A stretch of 64,000 nt of DNA from Escallonia rubra (taxonomy: Eukaryota; Streptophyta; Magnoliopsida; Escalloniales; Escalloniaceae). Positions 45,240 through 56,358 of the stretch are shown piece after piece (the stretch's first letter is position 1; each line of letters begins with the position of its first letter). The stretch is taken from the NCBI GenBank assembly GCA_033065855.1, contig JAVXUO010001184.1, positions 806,001 to 870,000 of the forward strand, in the 5' to 3' direction. The notes below the pieces were generated by a model. That model was not told the origin of the DNA. It was given only the letters and a program-made list of their open reading frames with translations, and did not search any database. Made by a program: the position numbers and the translations under genes.

Positions 45240-46336
45240 GGGCTAATTACACCTATGTCCCTCAGATTAAAGGATAATTACAGTCAAGGACACAAAGTTT
45301 CAAAATGTAACATTCCGTGACCAAAAGTGTTTCAAATGTATCACACGTGTCCAACCGTTAGGGTTCTGTCCAAAAAGTGTAATTTTTATCATTTTGTATT
45401 TTAAAAATGACAATACTGCACTTGTACAGTATATCCTGAATAATTTTTATAATTTTTAAATTAGGATTTCAAATCTTAATTCTTTAAAATTAGGGTTTGA
45501 AACTAATTTGCATATTAAGCTTTTAAAATTTGCAAATTAAGCTTTCAAATGTCCAAATGATTTAATTAGGGTTTTAAAATCAACCCTAATTTAAAAGTTA
45601 GGGTTTTGAAACCTTAAAATTAGGGTTTCAGAACCCTAATTTTGAAATTAGGGTTTCTCTAATCCACATCGGGAATCTTGCCGCCGCCAGCCCCAGCTCC
45701 CTCCCTCGACCCATGTTGCCGGTAACCCCCTCTCCCCTCCCTCAAACCCACGTCGTCGTTGCCCTTCCCTCAGCCCCACCTCTTCGCCTCTGTGACAGAT
45801 CTCCACCTTCGCCGCAGATCTCCCATACAAGCGGAGTGGTTTCAGCCGGCGCGGTGAAGTTTCAGCCGGCAGAAAGGGGGTGCCATGGCGATAAAAGGGC
45901 GCAGTTGTTGATCCAGGGTGGGCAATGACGGGGAAGGGGGAGGCAGGCGGGGTGCGACGCCGGGGAAGGGGAGGAAGACGGCGAAGGGGGAGGTAGGCGG
46001 TGACGGGGTGACGAGGAAGGGGGAGGCAGGTGGGGTGCGACGTCGGGGGAGGGGAGGAAGAAGGGGGGGGTGGGTGACGGGGAAGGGGGATGCAGATGGG
46101 GTGGGTGGGGGGAGGGGGTTAATAGTAAAGTAAAGATGAAGTAAAGTCTTTTTTTTAATGAAGTAATTGCATTAAAAAAAATAAGGTTCCAACTCAGGGG
46201 CAATACAGTCTTTTCACTAAAATCGTTAAGATTTTTAGGATTCCGTTTGGTCAATGGACACAAGTGTAATTTTTTCAAACTATTGTCCTTACCTGTAATT
46301 ACCCCCAAACCTGAGGGACATATGTGTAATTAGCCC
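45240..46336. mobile_element. TIR element (GGGCTAATTACAC family, probably Mutator-like)
   Basis: Left end GGGCTAATTACACCTATGTC, inverse of right end GGGCTAATTACACATATGTC, both followed by CCTCAG and an ATTACAG block; similarity reaches about 60 bp. It is flanked by TATATAT sequence. Inside are AT-rich sequence with repeated TTAGGGTTT words (45480-45660) and a strongly GC-rich, G-skewed block (45900-46120). No transposase. Confidence 0.75.
45480..45660. repeat. Cluster of telo-box-like AAACCCTAA motifs
   Basis: About seven TTAGGGTTT or AACCCTAA words occur on both strands within 180 bp, just before a GC-rich block that looks like a captured 5' coding region. Confidence 0.7.
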
Positions 46337-47685
46337 TATATATATAATCAAAAAAAAAAAAAAAAAATTGGACTGATGGAGTAATAGAATAGATCATACC
46401 AAAAGCAAATAAACTGTAGGGAACATTTTGACCCCCGATAATCATCACTACAATAAACGGCCATAACTGGGTAAAAATAAACATGATGGATAACGAATGA
46501 TTTTAAGAATCCTAAGTTATGATATTTTGAACTTTAGTGACGATGCTCATAGGAAAAAATACCAAAGCTCTAAAAGTGCACGATAGGAAAAGATCATTGA
46601 AAGTTAGGGTTACAAAATTTGTTGCTTAAGCAGTTGAGTTTCTATATGTATCATGATAGATCTCTTGAACTTGATTGGTTCTTGGTTTTAAATATGCAAC
46701 ATTTAAGCTCCTAATCTATTTCATCTTACAAACGTTGCTATACATTTATTAATAATAACTTTTTCATCTTAGGCACTTTATTTTCGACAATCCTTTTCGG
46801 GTTGATTATTGAGCTTTCGTAATACAACTTAATTATTATTTAAACTTCTTCTCAATTGCACTTTGTAGACATACACATGCCATCAAAACATAATACAGGA
46901 CAATAGACAACTCTAATATACACATTTGACATTAATTAACTCTAAACACTTTCTTCACTTTTATCGTTGTATAGTCAAACTTGTAGTGTTTCTTGAGAGT
47001 CACATATTTGTGGGAGATGTTTGAAACTAATTGCAATGTCAGTGTACCTTGAATAACAAGATATAATATGGAACAGTTTGAATTTTGTTTAGAAGCAACT
47101 TGATGTGACGAAAGAAATAAGCATAAGTGAAAAATATTGGTGATAATTGGCTTGAGAAATTCGGGTTTGAAAGTAAGACAATGTTTTGGGCAATGAACTT
47201 TTCATATTTTGAGTATTTGATTAGTAGTTAACAATTGATTTATTATTATCATTTAATTATAATAGTCGTATTGATTAATTTTAATTATTTTTTAACAAGA
47301 TTTAGAATATTTTTATTTCAAATCACAATATAACGTACAAAGTACGTGATCCATAATATAACATGCAAAGCACATAATCCTTACTAGTCTATTTAAAATG
47401 CATAGATCTTTTATCAGCTCAAATTTCGGTTCTACCATTCTGTCATCTAGAACTGCTATTAAGAACCAAAAAAAGCTACAAAGGTTTCACCAACTATATG
47501 TTGTTTTTGTAGTTTTTCCTATCCTCTTTGATTTTTGTGCATCTCACAGTAAATAATGTTTGCATATTAGTGCTGAGATAGACATGGTACATTCTCTTTT
47601 AGTAACAAAAGGGTGTTAACTTGGTAAAAAAAAAAAAGGCGTGAATTTAATGTCACCCAATCTTTATCTAATAACATATAGCGAA
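46337..47685. other. AT-rich intergenic sequence
   Basis: A poly-A run lies at about 46350-46367. I see no gene or clear repeat border. Confidence 0.6.
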
Positions 47686-47760
47686 CAGGGGCGGAACCAG
47701 AAAAAATTTTCAGGGGGTGCAAAAATTCCATCGAATGCACCCAATTTTTTTTTTATAGTA
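47686..47760 (+). mobile_element. Orphan hAT left terminus
   Basis: CAGGGGCGGAACCAG, then TTTTCAGGGGGTGCAAAAAT, matches the left ends at 1861 and 59822. No matching right end is visible to the right, so the element is truncated or broken by later insertions. Confidence 0.6.
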
Positions 47761-48240
47761 AAAAATTCCACTGAAAAGTTTCAGTGATTTCAAATTAAGT
47801 GCGTTTGATAACGTACTTTTTTTACCACTTAAAATAATAAGTGATAGGTTAATTGAAAACCAATATTTTAAGTCAACCCTAGTGACTTATCACTTATCAC
47901 TGAACACGGTCAATGATTTGGGATTAAAACATTTTGCCAATAAATGACATATTTGCCCAAGCTGCCTCCTCTTCCTACGGATCGTCTTCACCTGCTCGCT
48001 GCCGCTGCCGCTTTTTCTTCCTGGCTGATTCGCTGCCTCTTCTTCTTTTTCACGGTACTGCAGGTGCGTGATTTCATGGTGCTTCATTACATGTGTGTCG
48101 CTTGAACTGTGAACGTAATTAGGGTTTATTTTTTCCAATTCTGTATTTTTTGATATTGGATCGATTTTCCTGCCTCTTGAATATGATCGATTCGCTGCCT
48201 CTACTTTTTTCATCTTCTTTTGTTTTGATGTATTGGTTTT

Positions 48241-48424
48241 ATTCACCTGTTAGTGGTAATGGCCTTTCGTTCTGCTGGAAGTCTGGAAAGGCTCTTGTAT
48301 TGTGGGTCTTGGTTTGTTGTGCACACCATGTTTATTCACCTGTTAGTGGTAATGGCCTTTCGTTCTGCTGGAAGTCTAGAAAGGCTCTTGTGTTGTGGGT
48401 CTTGGTTTGTTGTGCACACCATGT
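48241..48424 (+). repeat. 93-bp tandem duplication
   Basis: Units 48241-48333 and 48334-48424 differ at very few positions, so the duplication is recent. They contain GCCTTTCGTTCTGCTGGAAG and GGTTTGTTGTGCACACCATG. No protein domain. Confidence 0.95.
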
Positions 48425-48772
48425 ATTTGATGAAATGCAATAGAGAGAAATCTCATATTGCCGTGTCCTGCTACCGTTTTTTTTGGCACAGCTACACATA
48501 AAACTGTATCCATGGTCACTTCTATCATCCTCTTTGTCTGATATGTCATGAAATCAATTGTTATTGAAGTTGGGTGTTCTTCTCAAGGTTGTGGGCTAGC
48601 TGGATATTCTTTTGCCATTGTTATTATCATTAACTTCAAATTATGGTAGGTTCTAATATGGATGTCGTTATTGGTGTCTTTTGATAATGGCTTCTAAACA
48701 TCTATAACTTTTTGACAGGTCATAGTTTGCATATATCTATTGCTAATTGATGTGGTTTCTCTCTTTCTGCAG

Positions 48773-49340
48773 ATTAACCTCAGGGATAAACCTGAGCTGG
48801 AACAGCTCTTTGCTACAACAAAGTAAGTCCAGTTGTCTTTAAAAAAACTTAATTTGATGCCATTTCTTATGTTTTGACATGATCAAGGTACTTTAGCATT
48901 TAACAAGTTTCATTGGTGGGGGAGAGGATCTAATTCTTGGTGTAAGACTTCTTATCCTCATATCCTGTTTGTGCTACAGGTTTTTGAAGCTGTCATTCAT
49001 TTTGCTGGATTAAAAGCAGTTGGTGAAAGTGTCCACAAACCATTGGTGTACCATGACAACAACCTTATTGGTACCATTGTTCTGTTGGAAGTCATGGCTG
49101 CCCATGGATGCAAGAAGGTAACTTTCTTGATACATATATAGGGTTATATATCTCTTCCTATATGATTTTTTTTATTTTTGACCACCACCAAGTATTGCCT
49201 GATGGTGATATGGTTCCTTCTTTTGGGTTAGAGCTTTTAGTGCTCTGAGATAGTTATTGTAACTAACGTCTAGTTTACTATTATTTCAGCTTGTGTTTTC
49301 ATCATCAGCTACTGTTTATGGTTGGTTGAAGGAGGTGTGC
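48773..49340 (+). pseudogene. UDP-glucose 4-epimerase fragment (three exons, captured or degenerate)
   Basis: UDP-glucose 4-epimerase interconverts UDP-glucose and UDP-galactose with bound NAD+. Exon-like blocks at 48773-48822 (LRDKPELEQLFATT), 48980-49117 ([18 protein letters not shown], then [20 protein letters not shown]) and from 49290 (LVFSSSATVYGW) match the family in order, with introns and GT-AG borders kept. Two extra T in the second block shift the frame. Sequence after about 49337 no longer matches. The N-terminal NAD-binding exons and the catalytic YxxxK region are missing. Intron retention means a DNA-level copy, not a retrocopy. A Harbinger transposase fragment lies 130 bp downstream on the same strand. 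Confidence 0.8.
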
Positions 49341-49473
49341 ATAGGAGAAAACGACGAGTATGACCTTGATGAGGATGGAAATTGAAAACATGTACTAAAT
49401 TGTTGAAATAAATAAATTTATTGTAGATAAGTACTATTTATGTGACGTTGCATATACACATACTTGTAGATTT

Positions 49474-49757
49474 ATGGCACCTTATCGCAATATGCGTTAT
49501 TGGTTGGCGGACTTTGCACATGGTTATCGTGTAAGAACTAAGGAGGAACGAGATTGAGAAATGTCATTGATCGTTCATTTGGAGTCCTTAAGGCTCGTTT
49601 CCTGATATTGAAGAGGATGCCACCGTATCCTTTTCAAGTACAAAGGAATATTGTTATTGCTTGTGCAACAATACATAATTTCCTTCGAAAGACGATTATC
49701 ACTTATTATCTTTTTGAGCGATTTGACTACGGGGATATTCTTGCAACTCAATTGTTT
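49474..49757 (+). pseudogene. PIF/Harbinger transposase, C-terminal fragment
   Basis: The first frame reads MAPYRNMRYWLADFAHGYR, the start of the last nuclease block. After a small deletion and frameshift near 49550 the next frame reads RNVIDRSFGVLKARFLILKR and CATIHNFLRK, the usual end of the DDE nuclease domain. The catalytic N-terminal part is missing. It is non-functional. Confidence 0.85.
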
Positions 49758-51462
49758 AATTTGAGGTTGTAGTTCATATATGTAATAATGTGACTTTTGA
49801 CTATCTACATTATTGCTAATTCTTATCGTGTGACTGATTTGAATTTTCTTTTGTGTTTTAATGTTAAGCACGCAAATTGGATTTGAAATATCCTTATTGA
49901 TATAATAATACGTGGGATGTGCAATAATAAAACAAGGTTTACAAAGTTTCAAAAAGCAGAGCAAAAGGATATTAGTATCAAACTAAACAGTTTTTTTAGA
50001 TTTCAGTTGTTTTTTTTATCAAACAGAATAAACTACTTCAACACTTAAATTTCAGTCAAGACCAAAAAAATTTCAGTGCTTAAAATTCAGTAGCTTAAAA
50101 TTTTCAGTTTTACAAATTCAGCACTTAAGTTTTCAGTACTTAAATTTCAGGTTTAAAAAATTGCACAAATAGCCCCCCAAACTTTATGTAATTATTGTTT
50201 GGCCCCAAATAAATTCTGATTTTATTAACTATCACTAAAACACATACTATCACCCATTTTATTATTTTTCATCACAAAGACATTAATTTACAGCTATGCC
50301 CCCATAGTTTCCCAAAATTACGAAAATGCCTCCAGAATTTCAAAAAAATTATATTTTTGTCCCAAAATTATTTTAAGCTCATACACGCCACCAATACCCG
50401 AGCATCGCTCGAATTTAATGCCCGTTTATTATTCGGAGCACCGATGGTTATTCTAACTCACTCCCAAAGTTTGGGATATTACAATTATTCTATCTCAAAC
50501 ATCCAAATTAGTGCATTTTCTAAACCCAGGCTAACAATACCTATATTTAATCCACTTAAATTAATCCATCAAAAGTTTTTTAATCTTCTCATATTGTTAG
50601 TTAAAATACCGAGAATTCTTCTCATATTGTTAGTTAAAATGCAAAGAAATTCACATCTTGCAGATAAAGTACGAAATTTTAGAATCTTTACAATCAACTC
50701 ATTACTTGCTTCGGTATATTTTAGCAACAATAGTAATTTTTTAGAATTTTTAATGGATAAAAGAGGAGAGGAGAAGCACAATAGCTGTGAAATTGTTTTC
50801 AGTTTTCTAAGTTTATACTTTATAAGATCTTTTTTTAAGGCATTGGATTTTGCCAATATTTAGCTGCGTAACCATACCAGAGTGCATCTCTTTTTTTTGT
50901 TCTTTTCATGTAATTCAGGTTAGTGTATATTGCAAATCCAAATATAATTCTTTAATGTGATAGTATTCTGGCTCTCCCCTTTTCCAGGGCTACATGGCTT
51001 AACATTTTACTTAGAATCTCTGTATCACAATTTGCTTTGCTTTTGAATACGGAGGATTACCGATAGCACTTCACTTTTTACCACTTAAATGTTATCTTTC
51101 TAGTCCCATTGCCAATTATTTTTATATCATTGCCGATGAGATGATTTCATGTTATGTAACTGAATGCTACGAATACGAACAAATAATGACCAAACTATGT
51201 GACGCAATTTCTTCTGGAGAGGGTCGACAATTGTCTTGAGAATTAGTTTTTCTTCTAAAAATAGTTTATAGCAACTAATTTTGGTTGTATTTTTGTATTG
51301 CCCCTGTGCAAACCATCTATTCCTTTTTTATATATCACGTGTAAAGAACGTAATAGATGGGAAATTATCAGATGGACCTTTCAAATAGCTACTTGGAGAA
51401 AAACTTGCAACAAATTTATGTACTCACGGACACGGTAAATGATTAGCTCAAACAACAGGGTC
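49758..51462. other. AT-rich repeat-derived sequence, no gene
   Basis: About 49980-50160 carries repeated CACTTAAATTTCAG-like words typical of MITE ends in plants. About 50168-50460 resembles degraded LTR or leader sequence. An open frame of 168 codons (50357-50863) has AT-driven composition and no domain. Confidence 0.45.
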
Positions 51463-51467
51463 GAAAC
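51463..51467 (+). repeat. copia target duplication, left copy (GAAAC)
   Basis: Matches 56354-56358. Confidence 0.88.
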
Positions 51468-51886
51468 TGTTAAGAAACGCAACGATTACGAAGCAATATA
51501 TTGAAGAAAAAAAGAAACGAGAAATTTAATATAAACCAAACGCACAATACAAGAATTATGAGGTTCACCAATATGGCTACGTCCCCGGAGTACGACCAGA
51601 TTTCGATTTCACTATTCAGCAGCGTTACAACCAAAATCTTAACCCCCACTTTATGTTGTGGTTTTCTCTCTTAACCCAAAACAATACAAGACCATGTATA
51701 TTTATTTAGAGCTAAGAGGTGATCTTTCTCTAAATAACCAATGTGGGACAAAACACTTATATACTTGGGCTAAGCTGTGACCTTCTTTCCTTAAGCAATG
51801 TGGGACAACCTCACAAAAACTTGCTTTCGAGTCACTACCTCATTGTAACAATGTCTCTGGATTGAAATCAGGCTCCACATACATCA
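51468..51886 (-). repeat. copia 3' LTR
   Basis: Begins (minus strand) TGATGTATGTGGAGCC and ends GCGTTTCTTAACA. 419 bp. Confidence 0.93.
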
Positions 51887-51898
51887 ATCTCCCATTTG
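51887..51898 (-). other. copia polypurine tract
   Basis: CAAATGGGAGAT directly before the 3' LTR on the minus strand, the usual copia form; it primes plus-strand DNA synthesis. Confidence 0.88.
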
Positions 51899-51958
51899 AA
51901 GACTAGTACAACCCAATGCTGAAACTCCACACAAATGCTGGTCATACTCATCCAAGAA

Positions 51959-53364
51959 GCATCAACGAAGACTAATCAAAGTTGAGCATAAGCTCAACTT
52001 TTGCCTGTCAACCACCTTCGTTAACATGTCCGCGGGATTCTTGTTACCTTCAATCTTCTCCAAGTTCAGTTGTCCATCCTCTAACAGAGATCGTATAAAG
52101 TGATACCTCAACTGAATATGCTTGGTCCTCGAATGAAATGCTGAGTTCTTGGCAAGATGTATTGCACTCTGACTATCAGTCCATAGCTTACAATCTACTT
52201 GCCCATATCCCAACTCTGTCAACAACCTCTGAAGCCAAATTATTTCTTTGCTTGCTTCTGCCACAGCAACATATTCTGCTTCTGTTGTAGACAATGCAAC
52301 AATCTTCTGTAACTTAGAGATCCAGCTTACTGCAGTCCCTCCTACAGAAAAAACATATCCCGTGGTGCTTCTCCTGTTGTCTCTATCACCGCCATGGTCT
52401 GCATCTACATAGCCTCGCACATCTATGTTATTACCCTTAAAACATAAGCAGAACCTGGATGTTCCTCTCAAATACCTGAGAATCCACTTCACTGCTTGCC
52501 AATGTTCCTTTCCTGGGTTTGTCATGAATCTGCTCACAACTCCAACTGCATGTGCAATATCCGGCCTTGTACTGACCGTGGCATACATGAGACTTCCCAT
52601 AGCAGAGGTGTACAGTACATGTGCCATGTATTCTTCATCCTCCCTGTTCTTGGGACTCAACTCCTTTGAAAGCTTGAAGTGGGCTGCTAAAGGAGTCATC
52701 ACAAGTTTAGAGGCATGCAAGTTAAATCTCCTCAAAACCTTTTCAATGTACTCTTCATGTGACAACCATAACTTTTTCTGTTTTCTGTCCCTGGTTATCC
52801 TCATGCCAAGAAGTTGTTTTGCCTCTCCCAAGTCCTTCATAGAGAAAGTACTTGCCAACTTCTTCTTGAGTTCATTAATCCTTCCATGCTTGAACCTGCT
52901 ACAAGCATATCATCTACATACAGAGTTAAAATAATGAAATCTTCACTATTAAACTTCTGAAAATAAACGCAGTGACTAGAGTCGCATCTAGTGAAGTTTG
53001 TCTGCATCATGAAACTGTCAAACTTCAAATACCACTGTCTAGGAGCTTGCTTTAGGCCATGCAAGCTCCTCTTCAACCTGCAAACCATTCCCTCCTTACC
53101 CTTGACTTCAAACCCCTCTGGCTGATGCATGTAGATTTCTTCCTCCAAATCCCCATGGAGAAATGTTGTCTTAACATCCAGCTGCTCCAGATGTAAGTCC
53201 TCTATAGCTACAATGCTCAATATCATACGAATTGAAGTCATCTTCACAACAGGAGAGAAGATTTCTTGAAAATCAATACCTTTCCTCTGTCAATACCCTT
53301 TCACAACTAGTCTTGCCTTGTATCTCTTTGTTCCTCCAGCTTCATTTTTAATCATGTATACCCA
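51959..53364 (-). pseudogene. copia reverse transcriptase and RNase H, broken
   Basis: Reverse transcriptase carries QLDVKTTFLHGDLEEEIYM and the YVDDM active site (near 52920). A frameshift near 52850 joins it to MKDLGEAKQLLG, then RPDIAHAVGVVSRF and the RNase H motifs (DADHGGD, ALSTTEAEY, DSQSAIHLAKN, TKHI). It ends after ENKNPADMLTK-like sequence (GNKNPADMLTK) at 51962. Stops at about 53366 and 53292 separate it from integrase. Confidence 0.92.
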
Positions 53365-54818
53365 TTAATTGTTCAGATCATTTTTACCTGCAGGGAGCTT
53401 TACCAAATCACAAGTTTGGTTTTGCTCAAGTGAAGCCATCTCATCTTTCATGGCTTGCTCCCACTGTAACCTGGATTCATCCTGTATCGTTTCTTGATAA
53501 CATTCTGGCTCACCAGAATCAGTATACAAAATATAATCGAGGGGAAGACAAAGTCTGTCAGGAGCTTTCTTTACCTGACTACTTCTTCTGAGGTTAAGAG
53601 TTTCAGGCACTTGTTGTTGATCACCAGCTCCAATTTCAGTATCAGTTGTCTCATCAAGGACTTTTGGACTTTCTATCCTGGATATCCGTCCATCTTCTGG
53701 CTCATCAAGTTCTATGTATTCCTTGTCTTCTTTTTCAATTCCATGTTCTTGTAACCTATGCTTATACAACCGTGATTCATCGAATATGACATCCCTACTC
53801 CTGATGATTTTGTTATGTTCGTAGTCCCACAAACGATAACCATATTCATCACCTCCATATCCAATAAATACACACTTCTGAGATTTAGAGTCAAGTTTCT
53901 TCCTCTCCTCTTTATCAATATGAGCATAAGCAATACATCCAAAAACTCTCAGAAAAGAATAATTTACTGGTTTACCTGACCATTCTTCTTCAGGAATACC
54001 ACCATTGAGAGCACTGGCTGGACTTCTGTTAATTAAATATACGGCAGTATCCACAGCTGCTGCCCAGAACTGTAGAGATAAATCAGCATGTATTCTCATA
54101 CACCTTGCTCGTTCCATGATGGTTCGATTCATCCTCTCTGCCAAGCCATTTTCTTGAGGTGTCCTCTTAACAGTTCTTATTAACTTGATACCATTATTGG
54201 AACAATATTCTTGGAACCCTCCATCACGATACTCACCCCCATTGTCAGATTTTAGGCATTTTACTTTGTTCCATGTTTCATTCTCAACAAGAGCTTTCCA
54301 CTTCTTAAAAGTGTGATAAACATCAGATTTCTGTTTGATGGCATATATCCAGGTAAGTAGAAATTACCTCCAAGAGACTTTACTGTAGTAGGTTCGCAAA
54401 CATCCGTATGAACTAACTCCAGTCTTTCAGTCTTCCTCTCTTTACCATCCTTCTGAAAACTGACCCGCCTTTGCTTTCCATAGACACAAGCCTCGCATAA
54501 ATCCAACTGAATGTTCTTCATCCCTGGCAATGCATTCTTTGAGTGCAGAATTTTCATACCACTCTCACTCAAATGTCCCAACCTATGATGCCACAATGTG
54601 GTTCTCTGATTTTCTGTAAAAGCCAAAGAAATAGAGTGGTTATGGGTACCTGAAAGAGTATATAGGGTTCCTACTTTTTCTCCTCTTGCTACCACCATCG
54701 ACCCTTTGGTCACCTTCCACTGTTTTTCACCAAATGCCACAAAATAGCCTTCACGATCCAACCCGCTGACGGATATAAGGTTCTTCTGCAGTTCTGGAAT
54801 ATGTCTAACATCATTCAA
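53365..54818 (-). pseudogene. copia integrase, broken
   Basis: The HHCC zinc-binding region (WHHRLGHLSESGMKIL, then CEACVYGKQ) and LVHTDVC lie near 54600-54420. A small out-of-frame deletion near 54350 removes the segment around the usual TFIDD block. After it the frame changes and continues to LAERMNRTIMERARC, then a GCIAYAHI and CVFIGYGG module at 53880-53960. The linker to reverse transcriptase follows. Confidence 0.9.
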
Positions 54819-54908
54819 AATTAGGGTTCCTCAATTTGACAGTTTAATTTTGACTTTTTCTTTTCCAACAATGCTGCACCGATATCCATTCCCGACAGTC
54901 ACATGTCC

Positions 54909-55871
54909 CTAATCACCATGAACATAATCACTGAAACAATCCCTATGAGGTGTACAATGAATCGAGGCTCCTGAGTCTACATACCACACTTTGGAATTAT
55001 CATCCACTGTAGCAGAAAGACATAAATCGTCATATGTCCGTTCGTTTGAACTTACCATGTTTGCCCCTTCATCATCACCTTGTCTTCCCCCTGCTCCTTT
55101 TTTCTTCTTTGGTTCTGTACAATCATTCTTCTTATGACCCTCATTATTACAATTCCGGCATACTATGGTTCTCCCTTTGGACTTCGACTTGCCTCTTGAT
55201 TTTGATCTTCCTCTTGTAGGACTTCTTCCTCTGTTATTCTGCTTGTTCTTCTGTCTACCTCTGGATTCCACGGACAAAGCAGTACTAGATCATATACCAT
55301 CACCAATTGTCTTTCTCCGCATTTCATCATTCATCACAGAATTCACAACATCATTAAGTGTTAGCGTTCCAGAGATAGTAGAATTACTCACTGTCGTCAC
55401 CAAGTTATTCCAACTATCAGGCAGTGAACACAGAAACAACAAAGTCCTAATTTCATCATCAAAATTAATGCCGACAGATTCTAATTGATTTGTAACACCG
55501 TTAAAATCATTTAAATGATCAACAACATAACCATTTTCAGACATTCTCATATTAAACAGTTTCTTCATGAGAAATACCTTATTCGAAGTAGAAGGTTTTT
55601 CATACAATTTCTCCAATGCTTTCATCACAGCAGCAGTAGTTTTTTCCTTGGAGATATTGAATGCTACTTGTGGGGTTAGGCTAAGTCTTACTGTAGCCAA
55701 CGCCTTTCTGTCCAAAATCGCTCACTGACTCGCATTCATCGCTTCAGGTTTCTCTCCCACCAGCTGTAGATACAGATCCTTCTGATACAAGTAGTCTTCA
55801 ACTTGCATCTTCCACCACTGGAAATTCATACCATTAAACTTCTCGATCTTTCCTTTACCTTATTCGGCCAT
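54909..55871 (-). pseudogene. copia gag and protease, broken
   Basis: The start codon is at 55869-55871, but a stop follows after three codons and another lies at 55722-55724. The gag core (ALEKLYEKPSTSNKVFLMKK) runs from 55715. A stop at 55290 precedes a basic stretch, a CX2CX4HX4C zinc knuckle (CRNCNNEGHKKNDC, about 55150) and the protease active site YVDSGAS (about 54980). All pieces are in one frame, so nonsense mutations alone break this part. Confidence 0.9.
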
Positions 55872-55918
55872 TGCTCCCACTCAAACGTAGAACCTATGTG
55901 AGTAAGACTCGAACCCAA

Positions 55919-55930
55919 GCTCTGGTACCA
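55919..55930 (-). other. copia primer-binding site
   Basis: TGGTACCAGAGC two bases inside the 5' LTR on the minus strand, one mismatch from the usual TGGTATCAGAGC that pairs with initiator tRNA-Met. Confidence 0.88.
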
Positions 55931-55932
55931 GT

Positions 55933-56353
55933 TGTTACGAAACGCAGCGATTACGAAGCAATATATTGAAGAAAAAAAAAGAAACGAGAAATTTAATATA
56001 AACCAAACGCACAACACAAGAATTACAAGGTTCACCAATATGGCTACGTCCCCGGAGTATGATCAGATTTCGATTTCACTATTCAGCAGCGTTACAACCA
56101 AAATCTTAACCCCCACTTTATGTTGTGATTTTCTCTCTTAACCCAAAACCATACAAGACCATGTATATTTATTTAGAGCTAAGAGGTGATCTTTCTCTAA
56201 ATAACCAATGTGAAACAAAACACTTATATACTTGGGCTAAGCCATGACCTTCCTTCCTTAAGCAATGTGGGACAACATCACAAAAACTTGCTTTCAGGTC
56301 ACTACCTCATTGTAACAATGTCTCTGGACTGAAATCAGGCTCCACATACAACA
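55933..56353 (-). repeat. copia 5' LTR
   Basis: Begins (minus strand) TGTTGTATGTGGAGCC and ends GCGTTTCGTAACA. 421 bp. Confidence 0.93.
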
Positions 56354-56358
56354 GAAAC
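56354..56358 (+). repeat. copia target duplication, right copy (GAAAC)
   Basis: Matches 51463-51467. Confidence 0.88.

Larger units (their letters stand above)
51468..56353 (-). mobile_element. Ty1-copia retrotransposon (Tnt1-like), complete but inactive
   Basis: Both LTRs, a 5-bp target duplication (GAAAC), primer-binding site, polypurine tract and all copia domains in copia order (gag, protease, integrase, reverse transcriptase, RNase H) are present on the minus strand. By hand count the LTRs differ at about 19 of 419 aligned positions plus a 2-bp gap, so the insertion is not recent. The frame has several stops and at least two frameshifts. Confidence 0.95.

Noticed and set aside
45862..46308. 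148-codon Pro/Ser-rich frame
   Set aside because: Arises from the G-skewed repeat block of a TIR element.
50357..50863. 168-codon open frame
   Set aside because: AT-driven composition (Phe, Leu, Ile, Asn), no domain, overlapping a similar frame on the other strand.
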